64,000 nt of DNA from Guadua angustifolia (lineage: Eukaryota > Streptophyta > Magnoliopsida > Poales > Poaceae). Below the pieces are notes generated by a model that saw only the letters and a list, made by a program, of their open reading frames with translations, was not told the DNA's origin and did not search any database. The stretch is taken from the NCBI GenBank assembly GCA_036346375.1, contig CM070503.1, positions 5,890,001 through 5,954,000 on the forward strand. Direction: 5' to 3'. Position 1 is the stretch's first letter. The number at the start of each line of letters is the position of its first letter. A program made the position numbers and the translations under genes. Positions 49,733 through 61,059 of this stretch are shown in pieces.

Positions 49733-49990
49733 ATAAAAGTCATGAAAAATTCTGAAAAAAATTGTAGATGTACTTCATAGATTTCTCTATCTATGCATGA
49801 AGTTTCAAGATCAAATTTATTATATATCGAGAGTTAAAAAAAGAGAAAATTCTGAGTTAGAATTATCTTTTTTTTAAACTCTTGATATATAATGAATTTG
49901 AATCTACAATTTTATACATAAATAGAGTAATCTATAAAGTACATCTACAATTTTTTTAAAATTTTTCATGACTTTTGTTAGTTAGTGTGC
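49733..49990. mobile_element. Foldback MITE, second full copy
   Basis: It starts 'aataaaagtcatgaaaaatt' and ends 'catgacttttgttagttagt', forming one hairpin. Same family as 18002-18282, sharing 'ctgaaaaaaattgtagatg'. Confidence 0.8.
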
Positions 49991-50429
49991 ATAATGTATA
50001 TATGGAAAAACCTGTGTGCACAAGATATATTACCTTCTAAATGTACCAGAAAGCAACATATGTTCTGATTCTTTAATTTTGGCAAGCAACGCGTGCAAAT
50101 GTGCAAGCAACGGGTGACTATCTCCTAATGTTTTCAACGCCGCACCTACCGCCTAGCCGGTCCAGGTTGCGCTCATCCAGAGGATTGCGGCTAGTGTGAG
50201 CTCGAGCCCGACCGGTCGTGTGATGAGAAGGCGCGGTGGCCTGGCCGACGAGACGGAGCTGGAGCTTCGACTTGCTGACTACATGCGTTCATGGCAGTGG
50301 GCAGTGGGGCACAACGACGGTGTCAAACACCTTGCTGCTCTTTGGCACTTCATGTACGGCTCTTTGGATAGGAGGAAGAAGACAATGAATGAAAACAAGA
50401 GTCTTTCGGGGGGCTCAATGGCGTGGCGT

Positions 50430-51182
50430 TAGAGGTGGACGTCGTGCCGGGTCGGTCCGGCACAGATTTATCGTGTTTTGTGTCTAAATCGTGTCAGGTC
50501 ACGACGGTCCATCGTACCCACCATGTCATGTCGGGCCGGCCTGACTCACCTTCGACGAGTCCAAGCACGACCCATTTGCGCTTCGTGATTACTTCGTGCC
50601 GTGCCGGTCTAGACCCAGCTCATTTGCACTATTGTGACGAGAAGAAAGGAATCAAAGACACATAGAGTTAAGACAGTAAACACAAATATTATAGAAAAAT
50701 GAACTAAAATTTATTTATTCTTAGAACGAGGGAATGTGCTGAACATGAGTGAGAGAGAGGGCAACGAGAGAGTAAGGAAGAAAGGCAATAGAGATGAGAA
50801 AAACGAATGAGCGAGAGAGAAATTGAGAGAGACAGGTGAGATAGAGAGAGTTGATCCATCTCTCTCAGGTGCCGACGGTGGGGTGGAGTTTATGCTGTTG
50901 GATACGTCCATAACGCTCACGCTCTGTGGGTTAGTGATCTTCATACTAAATTTCTTTCTCATGCCCTGGGTCATCGGGTCCGACACGCGGCGCGTACTAT
51001 AAGATGTCGTCTTTGGTCAGACATGTCTGACATCGTGTTCGATTCTCGTACCGCACGGCCCGTACTATAGTGTCGTGTCGGTCCGGCATGACCTATTTCG
51101 TGCCGGGCTGGATTTTAGACCGTGCCGTACCCGCCGTACCTCGGGCTGATCCAAAAGAGCCCGGCCCGAGTGCCCATCTCTA
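50430..51182. mobile_element. hAT-like non-autonomous element
   Basis: Ends 'tagaggtggacgtcgtgccg' and (inverted) 'tagagatgggcactcgggcc' match over the first ~10 bases and share GC-rich subterminal 'gtgccgggtcgg'-type words on both sides. Flanking 8-mers agree at only 4 of 8, so the TSD is decayed or the ends are slightly misplaced. Confidence 0.5.
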
Positions 51183-51628
51183 TGAGGCACCGTTGCGTCG
51201 AGAACGGCGTCAGGCTAGCCGACATGTAGGGCGGCAGCTGTTGGTGCTGCTGCTTGCACAAGGGACGAAACGACCGGAGCTGATTTGGCTGGTGATCTGG
51301 TAATGCCTAGGTGGCAAAGCAAACCGGTTTCGATAGTTGAGCGGTACAACTAGACGATTTTGTAGTTGAAAATCGAACTCACGTAATGGCTTCAGGGGTA
51401 AAATGGACTTGTTCTCTTTTTAATAATTTATGGTAGAAGAATAGCTTCGTAAAAAAGAAGCGTCGTACCAGTGAAGACATGAAAATAATTATTTGTATCT
51501 AAAACCAAATACAAGCGGTCCAGTTTCAGTGCCTCATACATCGCATGTGAAGCACCGATATTGGAAGACTCACGTCGTGAAATGCATTGTCTTGGGTTTT
51601 CAACATAGAATCGCTGCTGTTTTTTTTC

Positions 51629-51750
51629 GAATTTTTTTTAATAATACATTTTTTATTCGGAATTTCAAAAATATTCCACCGGAAAAAAAATTTCAAAAAT
51701 ATACCTCTGTCGCACGTCAGGGGCCTAAATAGAAAAATACACGGCGATAG
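51629..51750 (+). repeat. MULE left terminal inverted repeat
   Basis: Pairs with 60913-61049 inverted. Length differs mainly by the 13-nt indel and A/T-run lengths. Confidence 0.85.
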
Positions 51751-51939
51751 TGCCCGGCGGACGTGTATTCATGCCGCACGCATTTAACGTCATGACAGAA
51801 CCGAACGGCGCTGTCGCCGCGCGAACGTGCGACAGAGGCGAAAAGTTTCGCCGCACGCATTTAACGTCTTGACGAGAGAAAATCGACCGATGGTCGTGCG
51901 ATAGGTGGGCGGGGGTTCTGCCGCACGATGGTAGTCGAC

Positions 51940-51960
51940 AGAGCGCTTTATATGAGCCAC
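51940..51960 (+). promoter_or_regulatory. Possible promoter of the MULE transposase
   Basis: A TATA-like 'ctttatatgagcc' lies inside the left terminal zone, about 630 bp before the first plausible ATG, and is followed by a purine-rich leader and a 'gaggtaaa' splice-donor-like site at about 52079. Inferred from position and sequence only. Confidence 0.35.
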
Positions 51961-52575
51961 TCGCCTGCATCGTTCTCATTTGTGCGCCGGAAGAGAACAG
52001 AGAGAGGAGAGGAAGGGAAGAGGAAGAGGGAGAGAGGGAAGAGAGAAGGAAGAAGGGAGATTCTGCGCCACTGCTTTTGAGGTAAAATTTTGTTGTTTAT
52101 TTTTCTTAGCGAAGAAATTATGATATGTTAGAAATAGTTAGATCTAGAGCATTGTAGCGAAGAAATAGTGGTAGATTAGAAATAGTTTTAGATTTAGGTT
52201 ACGGATAAATGTAGGTAAATTGATAGGTCACACTAGTTCTAGTTTAGAAAATTTAGATATTTTTTATGATAGGAGTATATCGGTATATATTGAAGGAAAT
52301 ATAGTTACTTAATGAGTATTTTTTAATATATAAGTACATCGATACTGAATGTATATATTGTTAGGAATGAATTTTTACGGATAGGAGTATATCGGTACAT
52401 ATTGATGGAAATGTAATTTTTTTACGATATAACTACATCGATATGAATTATTAGGAATGTAGATGTTTCTTACGGTTAGATATATATTTTCGCACCATGT
52501 AGGTATAGTTATGTTACGTCATAGTATTTTTTACTAAGATAATTAATTAGTGGGTGAATGAATGGATTCACAGAT

Positions 52576-55309
52576 ATGGCGGAACGAGTTCCATTTAGAA
52601 TTTATTATGGAGATGGGGTTGTAATGCATGGTTTGGAGGGTGCAGATCTAAATAACATGCAGTATGTGGACAGAAGTTTGAGTAGGCTCGAGAAGCGCAC
52701 ATTTGGTTTCGTGTTGAAATGGTTGTATTATACTTTTCGGATGGAAGAAGACAAGTGTGAGTTGAAGGTATTTTGCCTATGTAGTGTGCGAAACGACACT
52801 ATTTACTGGGAGTTAGTTGAGTTAAAGGGAACCGCATCGTGGAGATCATATGTGAGGGGGCGAGCAACGGGATGGAATCGAGTGCTTTTAGTGCGAGCAT
52901 ATGAGAGGGATGTTGCCCCCCAGCAGCAGTTGGACGCCGGTGAGTGTAGTCAGCCTCAAAATGAGCTCAGCTTCGGTGACACTGAAATTGGGGGATCTAG
53001 CCATGAGCAACATGTTCAAGAAATTGGTGAATGTGTTCGCCGGAGGATGATGAAAATGTTGGCCAAGAAGCGCGGGACCGGTAGACGAAGGTGAGCAAAT
53101 TGAGGAAATAACAGCTAGGATGGAAGAGGAAGACCGTGAGTACAAAGAGAAAGCGAGAAGAGGAGGACGACGATGAGTCGGATGAGGAAGATGGAGGAGG
53201 TACGGAGCCGCTTGTGCCCGTGAGTGGAGCACGCAGACAATTTGAAAATATGGTTGTCAATGAAATGAGGGAGATGCCTTGGCGAGACAAAGGATAATGA
53301 GGTTAGGCATAACAAGATGTACCCGACAAAAGAGGTCATGGGATGCCGTGAAAGATTAGGCTCTATCATTAAGAAGAACTTTCGGGGTTAAGAAATCCAC
53401 CCCAACACCTTTCTGACGTGGTGTGTGAGATCCATGGGTGTCCGTGGAGAGTGCACGCGTACAAGCCCAAATGGGGCACCCATTGGATATGTTCGAAGGT
53501 TGAGCAGCATAAATGTATGACTGAGGAAACAGTGATGGCTCACAGGAACCTATCATCCGGGTATGTCGCGAACATCATGTACGCAGAGATAGTGGAGAAC
53601 CTGAGTTTTGAGCCTTGTGCTATTATCCGAGCGATTGAGAACAGATATCAGTACACAATTAGCTACGGGAAGGCGTGGAGGGCGAAGCAGAAGGCACTAG
53701 AAACGATGTTTGGGAAGTTTCAAGACTCGTACCACAACCTCCCCGCACTGCTCAGTTGTATTCAGGGAAGAAATCCTGGGACCTACTATGATTATCAAGA
53801 TTGTCCGTCAGATAAGTGGCCAACTAAAATGCATCTGAGGAGAGTGTTCTTCGCATTCGGCGCTTGCATTAAGGCATTCTGTCACTGTCGTCCGTTGTTG
53901 TGTGTGGACGGCACATTCTTGACCGGGAAATACAGAGGGCAAATCGACAAATTGTGGGTGTCGATGGGAACAACCAGATTCTGCCTGTTGCCTTTGCCTT
54001 CGTAGAAAGCGAGAACTACGAGAGTTGGCTGTGGTTCCTATGAAACCTAAAGATCGGGGTGGTCAAAACTCGTCCAGATTTGTGCTTGTCATAGCGACAT
54101 CTTGCCGGGTTGCTTAGTGCTATCAACCACCGCAAACGGGGAAGATGAGCCATTCCGATGGCCTGACTTGCAGAGTCGATGGTGCATGAGGCATTTGGGT
54201 GCAAACTTCTATAAGCAATTCAAGAACAAGCAACTGATGAACATGTTCAAAAGACTATGTAACTCCAACCAGGAGAGGAAGTTCCGAACTCTGTGGAAAA
54301 ATCTTGATGACCTGACAAGGAAACACAAGGAGCGATTTAACAACGATGGCGCCAGTGGAACACAAGAGCAGGCGGAGCCTCTTTTCCCCCTGCCAACAGA
54401 GGACGAGGCGACTAACCGTCGTCGGAGGCAAAGGCCAATCAAATGTTTCTCGGACTGGATCAAGCACGAACCGAAAGAGAAGTGGTCACTGTTATATGAC
54501 ACACATGGTGCCAGATACGGTGTGATGACCACTAACTTTGCAGAAGTTTACAACTGGGTAATGCGAGGGATGAGGTGTCTTCCATTGGTAGGAATTGTCG
54601 AGGGAGTGCTGAGGGGTACAACCAAGTACTTTGTGGACAGGCATGCAGCTGCTGAGATAGTAATGAGAGATGAGAAGTTCTTGTACTCTTCGATGATCAC
54701 TAAATACATGCATGAGAAGGCTCGTATAGGCCCAAACATAGAGCTATCAAAGTTGGTGCACGACACCGCGCGTTCGAGGTGATCTGCAGGATAAAGGAAG
54801 GCGTGGAACCAACCGAGGGTTGTCACTCAGAGTGCATCTTACAGGTTGAATGCAAATGCTCGTGCAACAAGCCATACCTTTTGCATAGGCCATGTTCTCA
54901 TGTTATAGCTGCATGTACTTTATTTGGAATGCAACCTGGTACATACCTATCTGAATATTACATGAAGGAAAGGGTGATGGCAACTTGGGGCGAGGAGCTT
55001 TATGGTTATGGTGTTGTGGGTTCTTTCACCACAACTCCTAGTGTGGATGAAAGGTTCTGGGTCCCTGATTTTGATGCGAGAAGAGGGAAAGCAGGGCGTC
55101 GAAGAACAAGGCGTATAAGAAATGACATGGATGAGTCAGAAGCTGGCAAACGCGTGAAGAAATGCTCATTGTGCAACCAACGAGGACATACGTTCAAGAA
55201 TTGCGGAGCACAAAACGAAGAAGACGGAGGAGGAAACGGCGGTCACCCGACGGTGGGGGAAGGATCGTCCTCTACGAGGACTGCTGCAGGACCTCATCGC
55301 ACCAGATGA
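52576..55309 (+). pseudogene. MURA-type MULE transposase, multiply frameshifted
   Basis: Fragments in order: an N-terminal region from 52576 (MAERVPFRIYYGDG, open to 53094); an acidic linker; a zinc-finger-like 'CEIHGCPWRVHAY' (53424) with downstream Cys/His; the catalytic core opening 'CRPLLCVDGTFLTGKYRG' (about 53888), which holds the first DDE aspartate; a mid-region from about 54135 ('LQSRWCMRHLGANF'); a SWIM zinc finger 'CKCSCNKPYLLHRPCSH' (about 54850); and a CCHC knuckle 'CSLCNQRGHTFKNC' (about 55161). Frame changes lie near 53085, 53155, 53285, 53340-53400, 53955 and 54775, with in-frame stops near 54041 and 54095. One stop falls in the 'RHAGL' region that normally follows the second catalytic Asp. 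It would bind the termini and catalyse cut-and-paste transposition if intact; here it is dead. Some breaks could be introns, but not all. Confidence 0.85.
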
Positions 55310-57363
55310 CAAGCAGTTTGCATTATCATATGTCGTACATCAAATTTAAATTTAAGCGATGTAACGTGTGTTGTATGAACTGTACTTTGTACCTAGTCGC
55401 TATGCAGTGTTGTGGCTTCATAAATTGTTGTAATGAACTTCTCCGCTTTTTATGTGCGATCTGTTTCAATATATTGTTGTCATGCTTGCTACTTTTACGG
55501 ACTCTTCGCTTACATATGTGTTTCGCTCTCACTTTCATTTTTGTAAATTGCGGTATGGCTCACCAAAGAAGGAGATGACGAGTGGTCAGACGAGTTCTCG
55601 GACTCAAGACGTCGACCGTGGTCACCGTGCCCGCATAGCCACCGCTGTCCCCAGATGACGGAGGGACCTCAGTGCATTGCCGCCCTTCGACCTAGACCAT
55701 TGCAAGACACTGGACGCCGATCCGTTGGATCCCTGTAACATACCAAGATTTAAATTTGTAAACATGTTTGTTCAGCACCATGACTACCGCAAAGACGATA
55801 TCAATTACATGTTTATGTTTCTTAGGCTTCGAGCTTGGTCGCTACCCTCGCCCGGATGGTGGAGGTCTGGGACACCGGTTCCGTGACGATCGGTCGGCCG
55901 ATCACCGCTCTGGTGGATCGGTGGAGGCCGGAGACGACACCTTCCATCTCCTGTCGGGAGATGGCGATCACTTTACAGACGCCTCCCACCTCCTCGGCCT
56001 CCCGATCGGCGGCGGTTGTGGTGCCCAGGGCGTCTCCCCGATGGTCGCCGCGATTCTTTGCCTGAGTTCGCGGTGTACTACCACCGCCGTGTACAGACCT
56101 TCGACCACACGCACGGCCCGACCTTGAGGTGGCTTATGCAGCCAGTACGTGAGTAGCATTTCAACTAAATTGTGTACGCTTCGCTTGAAATAACAAGTGA
56201 GCTTTATGTTACGGCGTGAGCGATCATCGAGCCGATGGACGACGAGGCTCGCCGCCACCGGAGGCGTACCTCCTGTGGTCGTTCGGTGGACCATGTTCAC
56301 GACGTCCCATGGGGATAGCGTGTCCACGCTTTTGTGCGATTCGCGAGGGCGATCGCGGGCGCACCCCTTGACGCCGTGCCACAAGATCGTGGGGCTCGGC
56401 CGTGCTGTGTGCCACCTACCGTGCACTCTGCGTCGGGTGTACACGGTTCGCCGACGCTTCGATCTTCGGAGGATGTCCACTGCTGCTGCAGTTGTGGGCA
56501 TACGAGAGGTTCCAGATCGGCCGGCCCCAGATTGACCTGCAGCCTGTGGTGGGCACGCAGGCAGGCGATGACGTCGACGGTCCGACCATGGGCACCATCT
56601 GGTGCCTGCGACGGGTAAGATATTGCAATCACGTGTTTGATACTTTTTGTTTAACTTTTCTGAGTACTAACGGTTACGTTCTACCGTGACTACAGGCTAG
56701 CTGGGCGCACCGGACTGTGCGGGTAGCCTACCCGCAGTTTGTCGTGGCGTTTGACCACCTCACCGACGACCACGTCGCTGACGCCAGACGCGACGCAGAG
56801 AAGGCTGGCGTCGTGTGACGGTGGCTCGTCCACCCTTTGCACACGAGACGACAAGATCGGGTTCACCCGTCGGTACCTCGTGTTCGACGCTCACGCCGAG
56901 GGCTACGCCGTTCATCGTGTGATGAGGCGGTTTGGTCGACGACAGTGTTCCTGGTGGCAGACGACCGTGCCCCACCCGCGTCCACTCGTAAGTTTCTGTA
57001 TTGATGTTTTTATAATTGTTACCGTGTAATGCTATCTAATAACGCTTATACTTATTTTTCACCCACAGCACGATGGGAAGGGATACCGCGACCACCCCCC
57101 CCGGCACGCACGTATGCTGCCTTGGGCTGAGGAGTGGGGAGGAGCCCTCGAGGACGTCTCACGCCGAGGATCGCCGTCTGACGTACGGGGCGTCTGCAGC
57201 GCTGCATCGCGCGTGGTACACTCCGGACTCGTGTGCGTTTGGTGCGTGTCGACCTCGATCCCCTAGACACGCTCCGTGGTGGCGCACACGCACCCCCTCC
57301 ATATGGACTCGGTTCGGCACGCTTTGGCACGCGTTGTCATACCTTCAATATAATTAATTTTGC

Positions 57364-57411
57364 TAACTAATTCGTAATTTATTTTGCTAACTAATTCGTA
57401 ATTTATTTTGC
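57364..57411 (+). repeat. 24-bp tandem duplication in a PMD-gene intron
   Basis: 'ctaactaattcgtaatttat' plus four bases occurs twice in direct succession, just before the splice acceptor at about 57411. Confidence 0.85.
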
Positions 57412-57891
57412 AGACTGACGTGATGCACCATCACCACATGGACCTTCGCAGCTTGTACAGTCGGCTGACCACCGGAGAGCCCGTGACGAGAGAGGACGTC
57501 ACCCTCTGCGTCGGGAGGTTTCTGGACAGCTCGACACGCGCCCTCGAGCTGTCGGGGTGCGGCCTCCCTACCGTCCCGCAGGGCGTGCCGCTTAGCGAGG
57601 CCAGGGGTGCGCCAGGTACATCTTCACACGGTCCCGCCCCGCAGGCTGCGAGAGGGCACGCTTCTGTAGCCGGTCAGGCTTTCGGTGAGTACTGGAATGC
57701 ACTGTTCAAGTGTTACAATCGCGTATTACAATGCTCAAAACAATTCTTTATTTGGTACAGGCCCGCAGGCACACTTCTTCACAAGACGATCCAACACGCT
57801 CTCGACGACTACGACGACGAGGCGATGCCCTGAACCGGAGGACTACCGTGATTACCTCTCCACGGACGTCTTTGGGGGTGGGGCATCAGCT

Positions 57892-57993
57892 AGTCAGCCG
57901 TACGGAGCGCCACCACCGACGCAGCCTAGTCAGCCGTACGGAGCGCCACCACCGACGCAATTTAGTCACCAGACGGAGCGCCACCATCGACGC
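57892..57993 (+). repeat. 36-bp coding tandem repeat, about 3 units
   Basis: Units start at 57892, 57928 and 57964; the first two are almost identical and the third is diverged. The period is a multiple of three, so the frame is kept. It encodes a Pro/Gln/Ser-rich low-complexity tail. Confidence 0.85.
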
Positions 57994-58255
57994 AGTTACT
58001 CACCGGCACGCGACGCCCAAATAGGCCGCAGAGGTTCCCCACCACGCCTCTGCAGCTTGACGACTCATGGGACCTGTGTTCGAGGAGGAGGCCTCCCGAA
58101 GCGAGGCCGACAAAGAGTTTCTTTTTGATTTTTATTATTGCTAGTATGTTATGTACTAAGTGTTTCATTTGATATATGTTGCACTTGCATTTGTATTTTT
58201 GTAAACTTAATCTTACGTATTTAGTTGTTCCTTTCATCGGCTAGACGCTTTGTCA

Positions 58256-58555
58256 CACACCTAGCACCTTTACTCACTGGTAGCACCTTTACCACGAAGA
58301 CACGACAATAGACGCAACAGCTTTTCCAGCGCGATGTGACTACTCGCTGCTAGCAGCTTTACCAAGCTGACACGACAACACACGCAATGACTTTTCGGTA
58401 GCGATGTGACTACTTCATTGCTAGCGACTTTACCAGCCGAGACGACAACACGCCATTAAATGACAACACGCTGCAACACGCCATTAAATGACAACACGCT
58501 GCAACACGCCATGAAACGACAACACTGCGCACACACGCCGCAACACGCCGCAGCG
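58256..58555. repeat. Tandem repeats in the MULE PMD-GRF intergenic region
   Basis: Two kinds. A diverged ~68-70 bp unit is repeated about twice ('gacacgacaa...gcgatgtgactac', 58296-58440). A ~28-29 bp unit 'acaacacgctgcaacacgcc' is repeated about three times (58446-58535). They lie directly upstream of the GRF gene TATA box and may be regulatory or slippage products. Confidence 0.7.
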
Positions 58556-58593
58556 GCAAGAGCTGTAATTGTGTGGAGTAACCCTCACTACCA

Positions 58594-58602
58594 CTATAAA
58601 AC
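58594..58602 (+). promoter_or_regulatory. TATA box of the MULE GRF gene
   Basis: 'ctataaaac' lies 45 bp upstream of an ATG at 58639 (MSFYRRLLEAKSS) and downstream of the tandem-repeat block. Spacing fits a short 5' leader. Confidence 0.55.
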
Positions 58603-58638
58603 AGTCCGAGGGGTAGACATCCAACACACCAAACCACA

Positions 58639-59756
58639 ATGTCGTTCTATCGTCGCCTTCTTGAAGCGAAGTCATCCACCCGAATATCCGGATGAGAGTT
58701 GCGTCGACGCCCAGCTTCTCCGGAGTTGCCCGGACCGAATGTGATCGCAACCTACCGCCAAGATGATGCAATCTACCCATAGAGACATGGCACCACACAC
58801 TCATCACAGTTCGCACCTACAAGGTAAACCTACTAGCGTCCACACAATACAGGGTAACACTACCATCTCATGCATCGTTTTTTTTTTCAAAGACGAGGGC
58901 CGTGTTGCTTCTTCCAATGGATCGATGGGCCGAACGACGTGACTCACTTAATTTCTCAACAAGCGCCACGACAACTACCCCGCTTCGCTGAGAACTTCAC
59001 CCGTGGGAGAGGCCGCCAGATATGTCCTTTTCTAGATCGACCAGAGCTTAGGGCCGGTGTGCAAGGGGCCAACCGATCGGTGAGTTTCATGCGACATACT
59101 CATGTTGAACTCACAAAGTAGTAGTTCTAAATAAGTTCATCGCACACAGGAGTTCAAAAGGACACTTGCGAACATCAACAAGTCAGACACTTGCGAACAT
59201 CAACAAGTCAAAGGAGGAACCTCCTCCAGGGCCACCCGAAAGCCCCGACGTTTGCGTACATGGCCTGGAGGCAGTGGTTGATACCTGTCACGGTGATCTA
59301 GCGGACCGGAGATTCTACCGGTGCCCCTTGGCCGAGGAAGAACGGTGCTGGTACTTCAAGTGGGTGGACCCGGAGACGTACCACCCACATCTCATGCTTC
59401 CTGTATGGGATAACTGGGGGGAGCAACCTCTCCGTGGTGCCACTACCGCCCGTAAAAGCCAAATCCGAAGTACGCCTCTGGCGTTATTCAACGACCAAGG
59501 CGGGCATATCAGATTGATCGCAGGCACGCTTCCGTTGTTCAAGGATAAGCCCAACACAAAGCTCCTGCACCATATAGTGGAGTGCGAGCCGAAACAGAAA
59601 GCAGCGTCTCGCATGTCTCCGCCAACGCCAACACAGCAAGAGGTGCAGAGGGTTCTCTTCTCAAGAAGAAGGGACAAGGAAGCAATGGCCGAGGTCCGCA
59701 ACACGCAACAAATCCTTGACTCGCTATGCAGACCATCCGGAAACCCGTGGTATTAA
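58639..59756 (+). pseudogene. Double GRF zinc-finger protein gene in the MULE, frame broken by 25-bp duplication
   Basis: Parts: an N-terminal frame from 58639 that stops early; the end of a first GRF-type finger 'GPCCFFQWIDGP' (about 58894); a GT-AG intron 59080-59149; and a second, complete GRF finger with 'CVHGL', 'RRFYRCP', 'CWYFKW' (about 59251-59367). The C-terminal part is open to a stop at 59756. GRF fingers bind single-stranded nucleic acid in APE2, TOP3A and NEIL3; what they do in a MULE is unknown. The tandem copy of 25 bp at 59161-59210 shifts the frame by one exactly after the splice junction; without it the exon before 59079 would read into the second finger. The intact part alone, 59166-59756, is 196 codons. 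Confidence 0.75.
59161..59210 (+). repeat. 25-bp perfect tandem duplication
   Basis: Units 59161-59185 and 59186-59210 are identical ('gacacttgcgaacatcaaca' plus five bases). The length is not a multiple of three, hence the frameshift in the GRF gene. Confidence 0.95.
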
Positions 59757-60912
59757 CATAGGGGCCGCCGAATCGGGATGACATGCCCATATGGGAGGCG
59801 TAAATCCACATAAACAACAACCAAAATTTAAGTCTTATACACCGAGACGTCGGCATAGGCCACCCAATGGGCGGCATACTGGAGCACCTGTGGAACCCCA
59901 TGGAGTTCTTTCATAGTAGGGATTGAGCAAAGGTCCGATGACACGTCCGCAAAATTAGAACGGGTCGTAATATGCGTAAAATGTCTTAAATCATTCTCGA
60001 TTGTACCTAGATAGGCGAACGATCATTTGTTCCACCATGACGAACAATGCTTTCGTTAGTTAGTTCGCCATTGTTGTAATGCCCTTGTAATATCATCTAA
60101 TCTTTTGCTTATTTTATCATCCGAACTTTCGATGTATGTGCCCTTATATATGTATTGTTTGAATTTTAAAAATCCTCATATCTTAAAATCATTTGAAATT
60201 TTATGGTAATATCATCGATATATCAGAACCTCCATAAAGAGTTTCAAAATTTTTCGACGTTGTAAAAGTTTCCATGGTTTCGTGGGTCGCAAGTGCTTTT
60301 TCCGATTTTCGCAACAAAATGCCGAGGCAACGTCCCGCTTATCTCGCCCATACGTAAGTGGTAGCCCGCATTATGAGGGCCGCCTTGATTTTTTCTCAGA
60401 TTTTTTGGACCATGTCCTACTGTCCATGGGCTACGAAAACCCTAAGTGGCCACTATTACCGCTGCTTGCGTTCATGAAAGTGCCTTTTCCGATTTTGTTA
60501 ACAAAATGTCGGGCCAACGTCCGACCATCTCGGCGGCATCGAAGTGGTATGCCACGCTATGACGCCGCCTGCGTTTTTTCCCGTCATTTTTCGCCATATT
60601 CGGCGGACCTTACGAGGCTACGAAAACCTCTAAATGAAATGCGATCACTAACTAAATAAAATAATTTTTCCGATTCATTACAGACAAATTATGTACAACC
60701 AATTTACAACAAAATTGTCAACAAAAATATTAAATACAAAAAATCAAGATTCTGTTGTTGCCGCTCGTTAAATCGTCGACGACCTCCTCAGAAGACGTTA
60801 AATGCGTCAGGCGAGCCTTTCGGCTCTGTCAAGACGTTAAGCCATCTTGACAGCGCCGTTCGGTTCTGTCGCGCCGTTACGCCATGTAAGGCCACGCATC
60901 GGCCTTGGGCAT

Positions 60913-61049
60913 CTGTCGCCCGTGTATTTTTCTATTTAGGCCCCTGTCGCACGTCCAACGTGCGACAAAGGTATATTTCTGAATTTTTTTTTTCCGGTGG
61001 AATATTTTTGAAATTCCGAATAAAAAATGTATTATTAAAAAAAAAATTC
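60913..61049 (-). repeat. MULE right terminal inverted repeat
   Basis: Inverted partner of 51629-51750. Contains the palindrome at 60946-60966. Confidence 0.85.
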
Positions 61050-61059
61050 TTTTTTTTTC

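Larger units (their letters stand above)
55574..58128 (+). pseudogene. Plant mobile domain (PMD) protein gene carried by the MULE
   Basis: Recognisable PMD pieces are 'ALVDRWRPET' (about 55906), 'DASHLLGLPIGG' (about 55982, another frame), 'LLLQLWAYERFQIGRP' (about 56483) and 'MGTIWCLRR' (about 56588). Introns are visible at 56615-56695 (gtaaga...tacag), about 56989-57069 and before 'actgacgtg' at about 57411. The tail has three 36-bp tandem units (57892-57993) encoding 'SQPYGAPPPTQ'. The PMD (aminotransferase-like, 'phosphatase 7 long form') occurs in host proteins such as MAIN/MAIL1 and in MULEs; its biochemical role is unsettled. Indels around 55930-55990 break the frame, so this copy is probably non-functional. 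The start is uncertain. Confidence 0.7.
51629..61049 (+). mobile_element. 9.4 kb Mutator-like element (MULE) with three gene modules
   Basis: The left terminus 51629-51750 and right terminus 60913-61049 are inverted copies, beginning 'gaattttttt' and sharing 'attcggaatttcaaaaatat'. The right copy has an extra 13 nt that completes the palindrome 'gtcgcacgt...acgtgcgac' (60946-60966). Weaker inverted similarity continues inward (22 bp at 51794-51815 versus 60849-60870; 'cgcatttaacgtc' at 51779, 51856 and 60794). A T-rich 8-9 bp direct repeat (51620-51628, 61051-61059, 'ttttttttc') fits a MULE TSD but is low complexity and leaves one base at the right end unassigned. Inside, in order, are MURA transposase, plant mobile domain protein and GRF zinc-finger protein, all on the plus strand. 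Confidence 0.85.

Noticed and set aside
50422..51190. 8-bp TSD for the hAT-like element at 50430
   Set aside because: Only 4 of 8 bases agree, so I do not claim it.
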